64,000 nt of DNA, taken from assembly GCF_900099905.1 (NCBI RefSeq), contig NZ_FNEE01000001.1, positions 359,091 through 423,090 on the forward strand, written 5' to 3'. This DNA is from Mesorhizobium muleiense. Lineage in GTDB: Bacteria; Pseudomonadota; Alphaproteobacteria; Rhizobiales; Rhizobiaceae. A program made the position numbers and the translations under genes. The notes under the pieces were generated by a model. That model searched no databases, was not told the origin of the DNA, and worked only from the letters and a program-made list of their open reading frames with translations. Positions 9,118 through 17,755 of the stretch are shown here, one piece after another (within the stretch, counting starts at the first letter, position 1; each line of letters opens with the position of its first letter).

Positions 9118-9132
9118 CGTTCAATTTGAACG
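9118..9132. repeat. Short palindrome CGTTCAA-t-TTGAACG
   Basis: A perfect 7-bp inverted repeat around one base, 28 bases from the stop of the convergent DUF6931-like gene. It could be part of a bidirectional transcription end or a protein-binding site. No other support. Confidence 0.35.
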
Positions 9133-9160
9133 TATCCCGCTCGCGGATCCGGGCGACGGT

Positions 9161-9733
9161 CTAATTCGCATCCGCTGACTGGCGCAGCGCCTCGATCTCT
9201 GCCATCTGGATGCCCATTTCGACAAACGCGGAAAGAACTGAAAAGCGGTCTTCCAGTGCAACGCGTGCCAGTCCGGCCAGTACGCCCGCACTCACAGCGC
9301 GGGCGGCTGGCGGCAAGGCCGATAGCGCTGGCGCCTCCATAGCTGAACCGTTGCCATGCCGTCCTGCAGCCAGGGCAATCCAGGCGGCTGGCGTTGTCGG
9401 CGGCATTGCCGCAGCCTCGCTCACTTCCGGGCGATGGTGAGGGCTATCCGGTTCGCTGACCCAGTCACGAACAACCGCGAGCAATTCCTGATCCCTGCTG
9501 TCGAGCAGAACGGTGAGGTGGCTCAGGCATTCATGGGCCCACCACACCGCAGCCCGCTCGGGAAGCAGATAGGCACAGAACGTAATCGCCTCCTCGGGCA
9601 CCCGCCCGGCCAGCAGGGCGCGGCAAAATTCGATTGAAGGCTGTTCGGTCGGAAGTGCCACCATGTCCCTGGAAACAGCGGGGCAGGCCATGAAAAGGTC
9701 CCGTGCCGTTTTGAATCGAAGCTCATTGGCCAT
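9161..9733 (-). CDS. DUF6931-like protein
   Basis: A mostly helical protein of 190 residues. The N-terminal half contains ARDLFMACPAV, then FCRALLAG..PEEAITFCAYLLPERAAVWWAHECL, a pattern I associate with DUF6931 (moderate recall). The C-terminal half (PPAARAVSAGVLAGLARVAL) looks like a further helical bundle with a Gly/Ala-rich helix. It is cytoplasmic, since no signal peptide is seen. ATG 9733 is used; the frame extends to a GTG at 9766 without a good ribosome binding site. It lies between the two caspase genes, which suggests a part in the same module. Confidence 0.65.
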   Translation of the reverse strand: MANELRFKTARDLFMACPAVSRDMVALPTEQPSIEFCRALLAGRVPEEAITFCAYLLPERAAVWWAHECLSHLTVLLDSRDQELLAVVRDWVSEPDSPHHRPEVSEAAAMPPTTPAAWIALAAGRHGNGSAMEAPALSALPPAARAVSAGVLAGLARVALEDRFSVLSAFVEMGIQMAEIEALRQSADAN

Positions 9734-9923
9734 GGCGCCACGCTTTCCCCAGGGAACAATCGACACTGAAGCCCTGGGCGGGGCGGGTCAAGTCTCCAGT
9801 CCCTGGCAAGATGCGACTGCCCTCCATCACTCGTATGCTTGACGTTTATTGACAGACAACCGCTTCGCAATTTGGTATTGTCCGCAGTCGATGAAATCGA
9901 TGCTCAAGACAGGAGTAACCGTT

Positions 9924-10454
9924 ATGCGGTTGGGCAGTTTAGCCTTCGTGTTTACGGTCGCGTTTTATTCGACCCACGCTTTTGCTGATCCACTTCAGAA
10001 ATCAGAAGACATCGTGAAGTTTTTTGACGCGGCGAGCGAGCTCGGCCCGCCGCGTGGAATTTGCGTCGGCACCGAGGAAGAGTGCAACAGCAAGAACAAG
10101 GCAGCGCCTGCCGAAAAAACCAGCCTCGACATGCTGATCAATTTCGGCCTTGATTCTGCGGAGCTCGATGCGACTGCGCGCGCTGAACTGGACGAGTTCG
10201 CCAAGGCACTGAAGGACAGCCGACTGAGCACTTTGAACTTCGTTGTCGAGGGTCACACAGATGCAACCGGCTCGGAGCGCTACAACGAGGGGCTGTCGGA
10301 ACGCAGGGCCAGATCGGTAACAACCTTCCTCACCTCCAACGGCATCGATCCTGCCCGCATCAAAGCGACAGGCCTGGGCGAAGCGAGCCCGCGCAACCCC
10401 AATCCATTCGATCCGGTAAACCGCCGGGTGGAAATGCGGATAAGGACCGAGTAG
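9924..10454 (+). CDS. OmpA-domain envelope protein
   Basis: A 176-residue protein with an N-terminal signal peptide (about 1-23, ending at HAFA). Residues about 70-176 are an OmpA C-terminal peptidoglycan-binding domain: an FGLDSAEL strand, VEGHTDATGSERYN, LSERRARSVTTFL and NRRVEMRI, with the expected Asp and Arg for diaminopimelate binding. ATG 9924 follows AGGAG with 8-base spacing; the frame is open further upstream, but the signal peptide fits this start. It converges with the second caspase gene. It probably anchors a periplasmic assembly to the cell wall. Confidence 0.88.
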   Translation: MRLGSLAFVFTVAFYSTHAFADPLQKSEDIVKFFDAASELGPPRGICVGTEEECNSKNKAAPAEKTSLDMLINFGLDSAELDATARAELDEFAKALKDSRLSTLNFVVEGHTDATGSERYNEGLSERRARSVTTFLTSNGIDPARIKATGLGEASPRNPNPFDPVNRRVEMRIRTE

Positions 10455-10508
10455 GGCCGCTCCGACCACCGAGGCACGGCCCGCGTCGACACGCCTGAAA
10501 CTGGCTCG

Positions 10509-12128
10509 TCAGTTGTTGTTGAGCACGCCACCCACGGCCACACCGGTGCCGAAAATCAGCGCCTTGGTCAGGAAGTCGTTGTTGTCCGGCGGCGGAACAT
10601 CCCGTCGAACCACGACCTGCTGCCTGCGGGGCTTCTGTGCCACCACCGGCTTTTGTGTGCGGGCCTTCTGTGCCACCGGCTTCTTTGTGCGGGCCTGCTG
10701 CACCTGTTTCTTCGGCTGTGCTCGAGCCAGATCGGCAGCGTAGCTGGCGCGCACCGATTCCATCATTGGATCCGTCTGGATCTCCAGGAACGTCAGTTGC
10801 TCGCGTGTCAAAAAGGTCGTCTGCGGCAGGCCGTTTTTCGCTTGCCAGATGCCGATCGCCTGGCGGGTTTTTGGGCCTATGTTTCCGTCGATACGGCCAA
10901 GCTCGTTGCCCAAGGCTTCGATGCGCAACTGCAGATCGATACGGCCCTGGCGATCGAGACCGATCGCGCTTTCCGTCAACTCGGTGCCCGGGGCCTGCTT
11001 CACCTCGTCCGAAACTCCAACCGAGGTGCGAACGGCTGAGCCGGAAATTGCGTTGGCCTGGTCCTCATCGACTGCCGCGACCTGCCGATCTTCGGCCTTC
11101 GGTTCGTTCAACTGGTCGATGTTCAGCCGTGCCACCGTGGCGAAGCGGCCGCTCGGAAACTGTTCAAGATAGGCTTCGTAGAACGGAATGGAATTGCGCT
11201 TGGAAGCTTCGTCCCACAGACGCTGCTCAACCTCCCAGGAAGGAGGCTCGTTGGTCACCGGGGCAGGCGCCGGTGTCATCGCGCCGAACGCTCCAGCGAT
11301 CGGTTTTGTGGCAGGCGCCGCTTCCGCTTTGGACTGTCCCAGGAAGACCTCGCGTCCCAGTGATGCGTTGTGCCAAGGTCTTTGGCGACCTTGTGTCGTT
11401 TCGGTCACCTGGCCGCGCACACGCGTCAGCGCGCTCTGGATTTCAACGCCAGGTTCAGTCAGGTGTCTGGCGAGCGCCGCGGAGTAGGGACTGTTTACGC
11501 CGTTGCCGTCGAAAGCGATGGCGCCGGGGTCGGTTGCATACGCAATCAAGACTCCGCCGGTTCCAACGCCGTCCGATCTTGCTTCAATCGGCGCCAGTCC
11601 GGAGCCAAACGAGGCGGAACGGCTCTTCGGCATCGAGGCGGCCAGCGTCCTGGCCAATGGATTGTCGCGGCAGGCATCGAGGATGATGACGCCGATCGCC
11701 GGCTCGGCTGGTAACGCCGCCATGAAGTCGTCGATCTGAACGGTGCGGGTCTTGAGATGAGCGGGCGATGTCAGTTCGGCGTCTATCGGAATCAAGAAAT
11801 TCTTGCCGTCGACCTGCATGCCGTGGCCGGCATAGAAAATGACGGCGAGCTCGGCATCGTAGGATTGCTCGGTAAACCGACTGATGAGGCTGTGCATGCC
11901 TGCATTGTCTTGATCGAGCCCCTCGATCACCTGGAAGCCGGCATTGCGTAGCGTGGATGCGATGAGGTGCGCATCGTTGGCGGGATTGGGCAAGGCAACG
12001 GCATGGACATATTTACTGTTGCCGATGACCAGTGCCACGCGTTTGGCATCAGGCGCGGCAGCCTCGGCTCCAAGCGACGTGATGACAAACAGGACAAACC
12101 CGCTCAGAAAGACGGCAAATGCTTTCAT
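10509..12128 (-). CDS. Exported caspase-like (C14) protein with peptidoglycan-binding-like domain
   Basis: A 539-residue protein with a signal peptide (about 1-22). The caspase fold spans about 28-250, with catalytic His102 in FYAGHGM and Cys153 in LDACRDN. A linker contains EVEQRLWDEASKRNSIPFYEAY, a helical motif often found after bacterial caspase domains. Residues about 390-450 look like a peptidoglycan-binding-type helix bundle (IDGNIGPKTRQAIGIWQ). The tail is rich in Lys, Gln and Val with tandem QKARTQKPV-type repeats, then a short hydrophobic Gly/Val end. ATG 12128 has GGAGGG upstream. It is closely related to the N-terminal half of the caspase protein at 6099. Confidence 0.88.
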   Translation of the reverse strand: MKAFAVFLSGFVLFVITSLGAEAAAPDAKRVALVIGNSKYVHAVALPNPANDAHLIASTLRNAGFQVIEGLDQDNAGMHSLISRFTEQSYDAELAVIFYAGHGMQVDGKNFLIPIDAELTSPAHLKTRTVQIDDFMAALPAEPAIGVIILDACRDNPLARTLAASMPKSRSASFGSGLAPIEARSDGVGTGGVLIAYATDPGAIAFDGNGVNSPYSAALARHLTEPGVEIQSALTRVRGQVTETTQGRQRPWHNASLGREVFLGQSKAEAAPATKPIAGAFGAMTPAPAPVTNEPPSWEVEQRLWDEASKRNSIPFYEAYLEQFPSGRFATVARLNIDQLNEPKAEDRQVAAVDEDQANAISGSAVRTSVGVSDEVKQAPGTELTESAIGLDRQGRIDLQLRIEALGNELGRIDGNIGPKTRQAIGIWQAKNGLPQTTFLTREQLTFLEIQTDPMMESVRASYAADLARAQPKKQVQQARTKKPVAQKARTQKPVVAQKPRRQQVVVRRDVPPPDNNDFLTKALIFGTGVAVGGVLNNN

Positions 12129-12313
12129 GGTCCAGCCCTCCGCCCCGCCGGGGCGCACTATCGATGTCTGCGCATGCCAAAATGGCTCCTGGGCGTATGT
12201 GATCTCGACAACAGTTTTGGTTCACAAAGGCCCAAAAAAGTTGGCTATAGTAGCACTTGGCAGCAGGAACACCAATGGACTAACGGCAAACTCGCACGCC
12301 TCGAGAAGCAGGT
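12129..12313. promoter_or_regulatory. Probable promoter region of the second caspase gene
   Basis: 185 bases between two minus-strand genes: the end of the M23 gene and the start of the caspase gene. The gap is much wider than those inside the neighbouring operon, so a separate promoter for the caspase gene is likely. I could not assign boxes confidently. Confidence 0.35.
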
Positions 12314-14647
12314 TCAAAGGGTATTCTGCATCGAGCCTATGAGAGCCGTGATCGCCTGCTTGTATTTTTCGAACTCGGGCGATGTCTGCCGGACTTCCGT
12401 CGTTGTCGTTGTCTGTTGGCTCACTTCAACCATCGCCGGGCTCAGCTTCCGCCCCATTTTCCTTTCGGCCCAGCTCACGACATAGCTGGCGGACTTGCCG
12501 GTGAGAAACGGGTTGGCCTGAATGACGGCCGATCCGAGCACGGCGCTCAATTGCGCCGAGCCCGGCGACGACAACACTTGATGGGCGCCTTCCATTCCCA
12601 GGAAATGACACAGATAAAGCCGGCCGGCTGTGATCTGGTGGCCGCGTGCCCGAAGATAGGCTTCGCCTTCGCGCGCCAGATTGCTGACCATCTCGCGCGA
12701 GATGGTGGCGTCAAAACGCAGAGCGAGCAGGTCGGCGGTTGACAGTGTCCGCGCCAGTTCCGGGCGGTAGGTGTTCATCATCCTGATCCACGTCTTGGTT
12801 ATGAACTGACCGGCGCCGGTCGCCGAAGAAAGTGGGTTCTTGGCGCGGGCCTTGCCGCCACTTTCGACTTGAACGATACGCTCGGTCAGCGTTTCGACAG
12901 CGGAAGCATCCGTCGCGACTGCCGTAACCGTGCCCAGCGGATCGATCGCCTGCCCATTGCGATAGAGTTCGAAATGCAGGTGCGGCCCGGTCGAAAGACC
13001 GGTGGTGCCGATATAGCCAATGATATCGCCTGCCTTCACCTTCGCGCCGACACCGGCCTTATCAGCGAATTTTTGCATATGCGCATAGCGCGTCTCGCTG
13101 CCGTCCCCGTGCGAAATCTTCACCAGATTGCCGTAACCACTTCCATCGCCCTGAAAGACGATTTCGCCGTCGAAGGCGGCGGCTATCGGCGTGCCCAGCG
13201 GCGCCGCCCAATCGACGCCCTTGTGGATACGAACGGTTCCGAGGATTGGGTGCTTGCGTGGGCCGAAAGTCGAGGTCATGACCCCGTTGACCGGGGTGAC
13301 CATGCCGTTGGCCACTGTCAGCGAGCGAACCTGATCGTCGCCGCTGACGCATGCAAACTGGCCGTCGGTCTGCTGGAACACGAAACAGTCGAGGCTTTTT
13401 TCGCTACCCTGGACGCCAACATACAGCACCCGTCCGGCGGTCTCTTCCTTGCCACGCGGCCTTTGCGAATAGATCAGGATCAGACGCTGGTCTTCGCTGG
13501 CGAAGGCATCCAGATCCTGTCCTCGCGAAAGATACATGATCGCTTCTCCGATCACCCCGGTCGGAACTTTGTTGCGTGCTGCTGTCGAGTAGATCGCGTC
13601 GAGCAGCCGGTATTGCCTTTTGTGCGTGCCTTGCGCCTGTGCGCCCGAGTAGTTGAATAAATCTTCGCGGACCCACGGGTCGACACCAGACACAAACACA
13701 CCGGCGGCATTGCGCGTCAGCGTGCCGACAAATACGTTCCTGGCGTAGATCGAGACCTGCATGAGGGACATGGTTGTCGTCTCGCGCGTCGGTCTGAAAC
13801 CGCGCATGGCGACGACATGACCTGGCTCAAGGCTCTCCCGATTGAAAAGCGCCTTCAGCGCTTCGCCTGCCAGCCTGGCATCCTCGGCGGAGAAATGCGC
13901 ATCCAGGGCAACACTGTCCAGGCTGCGGTCGTTGAGGATCTTTACGAAAATGTCCTCGGTAGCCTCGTATCGTTGATGTTCACTGATGACATTTGCAACG
14001 CTTGTGTTGTTTTCGATCTGGGTTTTCTGGAACGCGGGAAGGGCTGCCTCGCCTGAATCGATTGTTTCGCCCCAACCTGCTTCGGCATCATCGGTATCCC
14101 CCTGCGTGTCCGAAGCAACCGGAGCCTTGTTTACAACGGGCGGTGGCTGAACGTCGTTTTGCAGCTCGTTGGATGGCGCCGGCGCGGTCTGTCGCTGCGC
14201 CTGGAAGAACGCGAAATCTTCTTGCGTCGACGGTATCGTTGTCATGAACTTTTCGCTGGCGCTAAGCATCACGTCGGACAGAATTTCGATCTGCGGAGAA
14301 ACGCCGACCTGGTCGAGTTCTGCCGGCCGCGGGATCACTTGGCTTTTCGTTGCGCCGCCGGTGTCGGGCGCAAGGGTGATCCACATCGGGTCGCCTGCGA
14401 GATCGATGATGGCAGGCACATAGACAGATGCGTCGGCCGGCACATCGTCGGTTCCCTCGACGGCGTGCAACTCCTCATCTTCGTCGCCAAACGACCAATA
14501 ATCCGCGGTGAGATAGAAGCCGGCAGCGATCGACAACAGGACAGCCACGGCGAAACCGGCAAGCAGCCTGCGCCAGAGCCTGCGTCTGCGCAGGGCGGCG
14601 CGCGCCTGCTTTTTCAACCTGAAGCTTGTGTCGATACTGTGCGTCAC
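12314..14647 (-). CDS. Membrane-anchored M23 endopeptidase fused to a lytic-transglycosylase-like domain
   Basis: A 777-residue protein. Residues 1-26 are basic and cytoplasmic, and 28-47 form one transmembrane helix, placing the rest in the periplasm. A long region (50-440) shows the layout of the N-terminal part of other M23 proteins. The M23 zinc endopeptidase lies at about 455-560: FGPRKHPI, HKGVDW (metal ligands His and Asp) and GPHLHFEL (His-x-His). Then a lysozyme-like domain (about 575-740) begins IVQVESGGKARAKNP with SATGAGQFI, matching SLT-type transglycosylases, with Glu as the likely catalytic residue. I chose GTG 14647, which overlaps the previous stop (GTGA) and has GGAAG upstream; GTG 14677 is possible. 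It probably cuts both peptide and glycan links of peptidoglycan. Confidence 0.88.
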   Translation of the reverse strand: MTHSIDTSFRLKKQARAALRRRRLWRRLLAGFAVAVLLSIAAGFYLTADYWSFGDEDEELHAVEGTDDVPADASVYVPAIIDLAGDPMWITLAPDTGGATKSQVIPRPAELDQVGVSPQIEILSDVMLSASEKFMTTIPSTQEDFAFFQAQRQTAPAPSNELQNDVQPPPVVNKAPVASDTQGDTDDAEAGWGETIDSGEAALPAFQKTQIENNTSVANVISEHQRYEATEDIFVKILNDRSLDSVALDAHFSAEDARLAGEALKALFNRESLEPGHVVAMRGFRPTRETTTMSLMQVSIYARNVFVGTLTRNAAGVFVSGVDPWVREDLFNYSGAQAQGTHKRQYRLLDAIYSTAARNKVPTGVIGEAIMYLSRGQDLDAFASEDQRLILIYSQRPRGKEETAGRVLYVGVQGSEKSLDCFVFQQTDGQFACVSGDDQVRSLTVANGMVTPVNGVMTSTFGPRKHPILGTVRIHKGVDWAAPLGTPIAAAFDGEIVFQGDGSGYGNLVKISHGDGSETRYAHMQKFADKAGVGAKVKAGDIIGYIGTTGLSTGPHLHFELYRNGQAIDPLGTVTAVATDASAVETLTERIVQVESGGKARAKNPLSSATGAGQFITKTWIRMMNTYRPELARTLSTADLLALRFDATISREMVSNLAREGEAYLRARGHQITAGRLYLCHFLGMEGAHQVLSSPGSAQLSAVLGSAVIQANPFLTGKSASYVVSWAERKMGRKLSPAMVEVSQQTTTTTEVRQTSPEFEKYKQAITALIGSMQNTL

Positions 14648-15150
14648 GGATTGCTTCCGGTCAGAAAAAAGGTCCACCGCACCTGTTCAAGCGTATCGAC
14701 TTCGAGAAATCGTGCGGCGATATGGCCGCGCTGCCAGCATTCATCGATGCCGCGTATCGAGAAACGCCGCCGGTCGATGCACATTTCGGTCGACCCGGTC
14801 AGGGTCGCATGGCCAAAAACGTCGGTCGCATAGATGTAGATGTAGCGGTTGGTGAGTTCCTCGCGGATGACGTTCACGCACTGATTTGCGCCGATGGTCC
14901 ACCAGCCATCGGTCTGGTCCGCATTGTCGACCTTTTGGCCGACAGCGAGATTGACGACGTCGAGCGTCTGATTGCAGACGGTGAATTCGGCGCGCGCTTC
15001 GTGGGACGACAGGAGAGCCAGCAATGTCGCGCCCAATATCACCGTAAGTCTGACACGGCCTGTCAGGGCAAGCAGGCCGCGAAGCCAGTCACGCTGATTG
15101 TTGGGCGGGACAGCGGTCAGGAAGGAAAAACGCGAGCTGCGGAGGTCCAT
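14644..15150 (-). CDS. DUF1036 protein
   Basis: A 168-residue exported protein. A hydrophobic segment (about 31-53) probably acts as a signal peptide or anchor. It is followed by a DUF1036 domain: FTVCNQTLDVVNLAVG, GWWTIGANQCVNVI, YIYIYATD and a C-terminal CIDRR..F.I pair. Four Cys residues could form two disulfides in the periplasm. It overlaps the M23 gene by four bases and is 11 bases downstream of ppkA, so it belongs to that operon. Role unknown. Confidence 0.8.
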   Translation of the reverse strand: MDLRSSRFSFLTAVPPNNQRDWLRGLLALTGRVRLTVILGATLLALLSSHEARAEFTVCNQTLDVVNLAVGQKVDNADQTDGWWTIGANQCVNVIREELTNRYIYIYATDVFGHATLTGSTEMCIDRRRFSIRGIDECWQRGHIAARFLEVDTLEQVRWTFFLTGSNP

Positions 15151-15161
15151 CGGCGTCCATG

Positions 15162-17750
15162 CTACCCGCCGAGCCGGAAGTACTTTGCCGTGGCGGAGAA
15201 CTCAGCTCGGTTGGCGTCGATCTCGTCGAGAATCCTGGGCAACAGCAGCGCGGCTGGTGTCGGCTCGGAGAACGCCGCAGCGTGAATATCCTGTGGACCC
15301 GTGATCACCATTATGATCTGCGGCACGACCTTGCCGGCCGCCTTGTCGGCGGCGCCAAGATCGATCGGAATGTTGAAGGTCGCCTTGTCCGCCTGCGCCA
15401 GGATAAGATCGTCGAGGCTGAATGCCATGCCCCTGTGGTCGATCAGCAGCACGCTGGAAATAAGGCCGCGATGCGTCACCAGCGAGCCGCCGATCGGCGA
15501 GCCGCTCGGCACCGTCGTTCGATCGAGAACAAGCTGCGGCTTGTCAGCCGGCATCTGGTCCAGAAAGCGCAGAAAGTTGGTGACTTCGCATTGAGCCGGC
15601 TCAATGAGGCGGACGCTGATGTCCGGTTCGACACGGAATCTTGCCTGGAAATCGGACAGCATTCGTTCGAACGGCTGGATCTCCGTGCCCAATCCTTCGA
15701 TGGCGACGGCGGCCTCGGTTGCCGACGTCAACGTCGCATAGAAACAGTCGCCGCCGTTGAAGTCCCGCACCCAGGAGACCCGTTGCGCAGCGGAGTCGAG
15801 GGCATTTTTCGGCGGCAGTTTTAGGTCCGGTTTCGGCACGTTCAAGGCAACGGTGGCTTCGCCCGGCTGCTTGCCTGCCGCCGGCTCGTCCTGCTGCCGT
15901 TTTGCGTTCGCATCATCCGTCTGGTTTTCGGCCCGCGCGTGCTGGCTGGCCGGCTGATCGGGCTTCCGGCTCTCCATCATTTCGGGCTGGATCGCTGCGG
16001 GCGGCGAGGCCCTGTCGGCCGGGGGCATTGGCGCGACCTGGATGGGCGGCGGAACCGGGGCTTCCTCGGTTGGCGAAAGGACTTCGGCGGGCCGTGTCGG
16101 CTCCAAGCTTTGATCCGCCGCGGCATCTGCCCGATTTTCAGCTGGCGATGGCGCCTCGGCTGCCGCCGGCTCTGAAATGTCCTCGGATGCCGCCGGCTCC
16201 GGGGTTTCCTCGGTTGGCGAGAGGACTTCGGCGGGCCGCGTCGGCTCCAGCCTTTGATCCGCCGCGGCATCTGGCCGATTTTCAGCTGGCGGCTGCGCTT
16301 CGGCTGCCGCCGGCTCCGAGGTGTCCTCGGATGGTGAGAGGACTTCGGCGGGCCGTGCCGGCTCCAGCTTTTGATCCGCCGCGGCGCCTGCCTGACTTTC
16401 GGCTGGCGGCGCACTGGCTTCTGTTTGTGACTGATCGGGTGGAACTGCCTTTGCCGGCTCATCGCCCGGCGAATTTGCAGCGCTGTCCGTCGGGGCCGGT
16501 TTGGATGCTTTTGGCGACAAAAACGATGTATCGCCGGCGGTCGGCGTGGAAGGCGTCATCACGCCGCCCAGGTAAACGCCTGCACCCGACGCGACAGCCA
16601 ATATCGCCAAGGCAGCGATTGCGATCGATCGGGTCTTGGTGGACTTTGCCGGGACCTTTGGCAAAACCGCCCGAGCAGGACCGGCAACTGGCGAAGGCCT
16701 TGGCTCGGACAGAAGCGCCGGCCGGACATGCGGAACGAAGCGCTGCTCACCGGCAGCCGCCGGAGGCTGACTTGCCATCTTGGGGCCGGGAAGCCTGGGG
16801 CCGGGAAGCTTGGGGCCAGGCGCGGCGGTTCCCCCCGTTCGCGGCGTCCGGTCGCGCGGTGTGATCGACGTTGGCGGCCTTGTCTCCTCGTCCGTGTCGT
16901 CACGTGTCGCCCTGGCGATATCCGCCATGCTGATCGGCCGGTCTTGTGGATCCGGCTGCAGCATGGCCTCAACAATTCCACGAAAATCGGCGTCGATGTC
17001 GGACAGGTCCGGAACGGTTCGGCGTTTTTCCACGATCTCGAACTGGGAGCCGCTCATGTCGATCGGTTTCCCGCGCAGAGCAGCGGCCAGCACCAGGCCC
17101 AGGCTGTAGATGTCGGATTGCTCGCTGACATCGCCGCTGTACAGCCCGAGCTGCTCTGGAGAAACGTAGTTGTACTTTCCCGCGAACTTTCCGCCGATCA
17201 GCGTCTCGCCGCCGACGGTCGCCGATCGCGCGATGCCAAAATCGATGATCTTTGCGCGATCGACCCGGCCTCCTGGCAGGATGATGTTATCCGGGGAGAG
17301 GTCGCGGTGTATCGCTCCCGCCTGGTGCACGGCGCTCAAGCCGGAAGCCAGACGATGGCAGAGCTTGCGCACGTCTTCCGTCGGCATCGGGCCACGTCGC
17401 ATGATATCGAACAGCGACTGGCCGTCGACGAACTCCATGGCAAGGTAGGGGCGACCGATACCGGGGTCGATCGTGAAGACGTGATATCGCACGACCGCGT
17501 CGTGCGACAAATGATTGAGGATCGACGCTTCCTTGCGGAACAGCGACAGGATCGTCTGGTCACGGGCGAACTCGGGCAATACGATCTTGATGGCGACATG
17601 GTCGCCGGTCTGGATGTTGTGGCCACGGTAGACTTCGCCCATGCCACCGAATGCGATCCGCTCGTCCAGTTCATAGATGCCGCTGAGTTGCGTGCCTACG
17701 GCTGTGCTGGCCACGTCAGGCGATATCCGCGTCTTGTCGTCGGCGCTCAT
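15162..17750 (-). CDS. ppkA: T6SS-associated Ser/Thr protein kinase PpkA-like
   Basis: An 862-residue transmembrane kinase. The kinase domain (about 27-285) has the glycine loop IAFGGMGEVY, the VAIK lysine, the HRDLSPDN catalytic loop and DFGIA. A Pro/Ala-rich stretch leads to one transmembrane helix (about 371-393). A repetitive Ala/Pro/Glu-rich periplasmic linker (about 400-640) and a C-terminal domain of about 220 residues with CFYATL and DFQARF segments follow. ATG 17750 is used, five bases after the pppA stop. In known T6SSs, PpkA phosphorylates an FHA protein to activate secretion and PppA reverses it; here the FHA partner would be TagH2 and/or TagH1. Confidence 0.92.
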   Translation of the reverse strand: MSADDKTRISPDVASTAVGTQLSGIYELDERIAFGGMGEVYRGHNIQTGDHVAIKIVLPEFARDQTILSLFRKEASILNHLSHDAVVRYHVFTIDPGIGRPYLAMEFVDGQSLFDIMRRGPMPTEDVRKLCHRLASGLSAVHQAGAIHRDLSPDNIILPGGRVDRAKIIDFGIARSATVGGETLIGGKFAGKYNYVSPEQLGLYSGDVSEQSDIYSLGLVLAAALRGKPIDMSGSQFEIVEKRRTVPDLSDIDADFRGIVEAMLQPDPQDRPISMADIARATRDDTDEETRPPTSITPRDRTPRTGGTAAPGPKLPGPRLPGPKMASQPPAAAGEQRFVPHVRPALLSEPRPSPVAGPARAVLPKVPAKSTKTRSIAIAALAILAVASGAGVYLGGVMTPSTPTAGDTSFLSPKASKPAPTDSAANSPGDEPAKAVPPDQSQTEASAPPAESQAGAAADQKLEPARPAEVLSPSEDTSEPAAAEAQPPAENRPDAAADQRLEPTRPAEVLSPTEETPEPAASEDISEPAAAEAPSPAENRADAAADQSLEPTRPAEVLSPTEEAPVPPPIQVAPMPPADRASPPAAIQPEMMESRKPDQPASQHARAENQTDDANAKRQQDEPAAGKQPGEATVALNVPKPDLKLPPKNALDSAAQRVSWVRDFNGGDCFYATLTSATEAAVAIEGLGTEIQPFERMLSDFQARFRVEPDISVRLIEPAQCEVTNFLRFLDQMPADKPQLVLDRTTVPSGSPIGGSLVTHRGLISSVLLIDHRGMAFSLDDLILAQADKATFNIPIDLGAADKAAGKVVPQIIMVITGPQDIHAAAFSEPTPAALLLPRILDEIDANRAEFSATAKYFRLGG
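16060..16400 (-). repeat. Tandem coding repeats in the ppkA linker
   Basis: Three copies of a unit coding for L-E-P-[TA]-R-P-A-E-V-L-S-P-[ST]-E with flanking AAAEAxxPAEN stretches. The conserved core ACTTCGGCGGG (plus strand) recurs at 16081, 16225 and 16342, giving periods of 144 and 117 bases. All unit lengths are multiples of three, so copy number can change without a frameshift. Confidence 0.8.
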
Positions 17751-17755
17751 CAGCC

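Noticed and set aside
16060..16400. CRISPR-like spaced repeats
   Set aside because: The units are coding, of unequal length and in frame with ppkA; no spacers of equal size.
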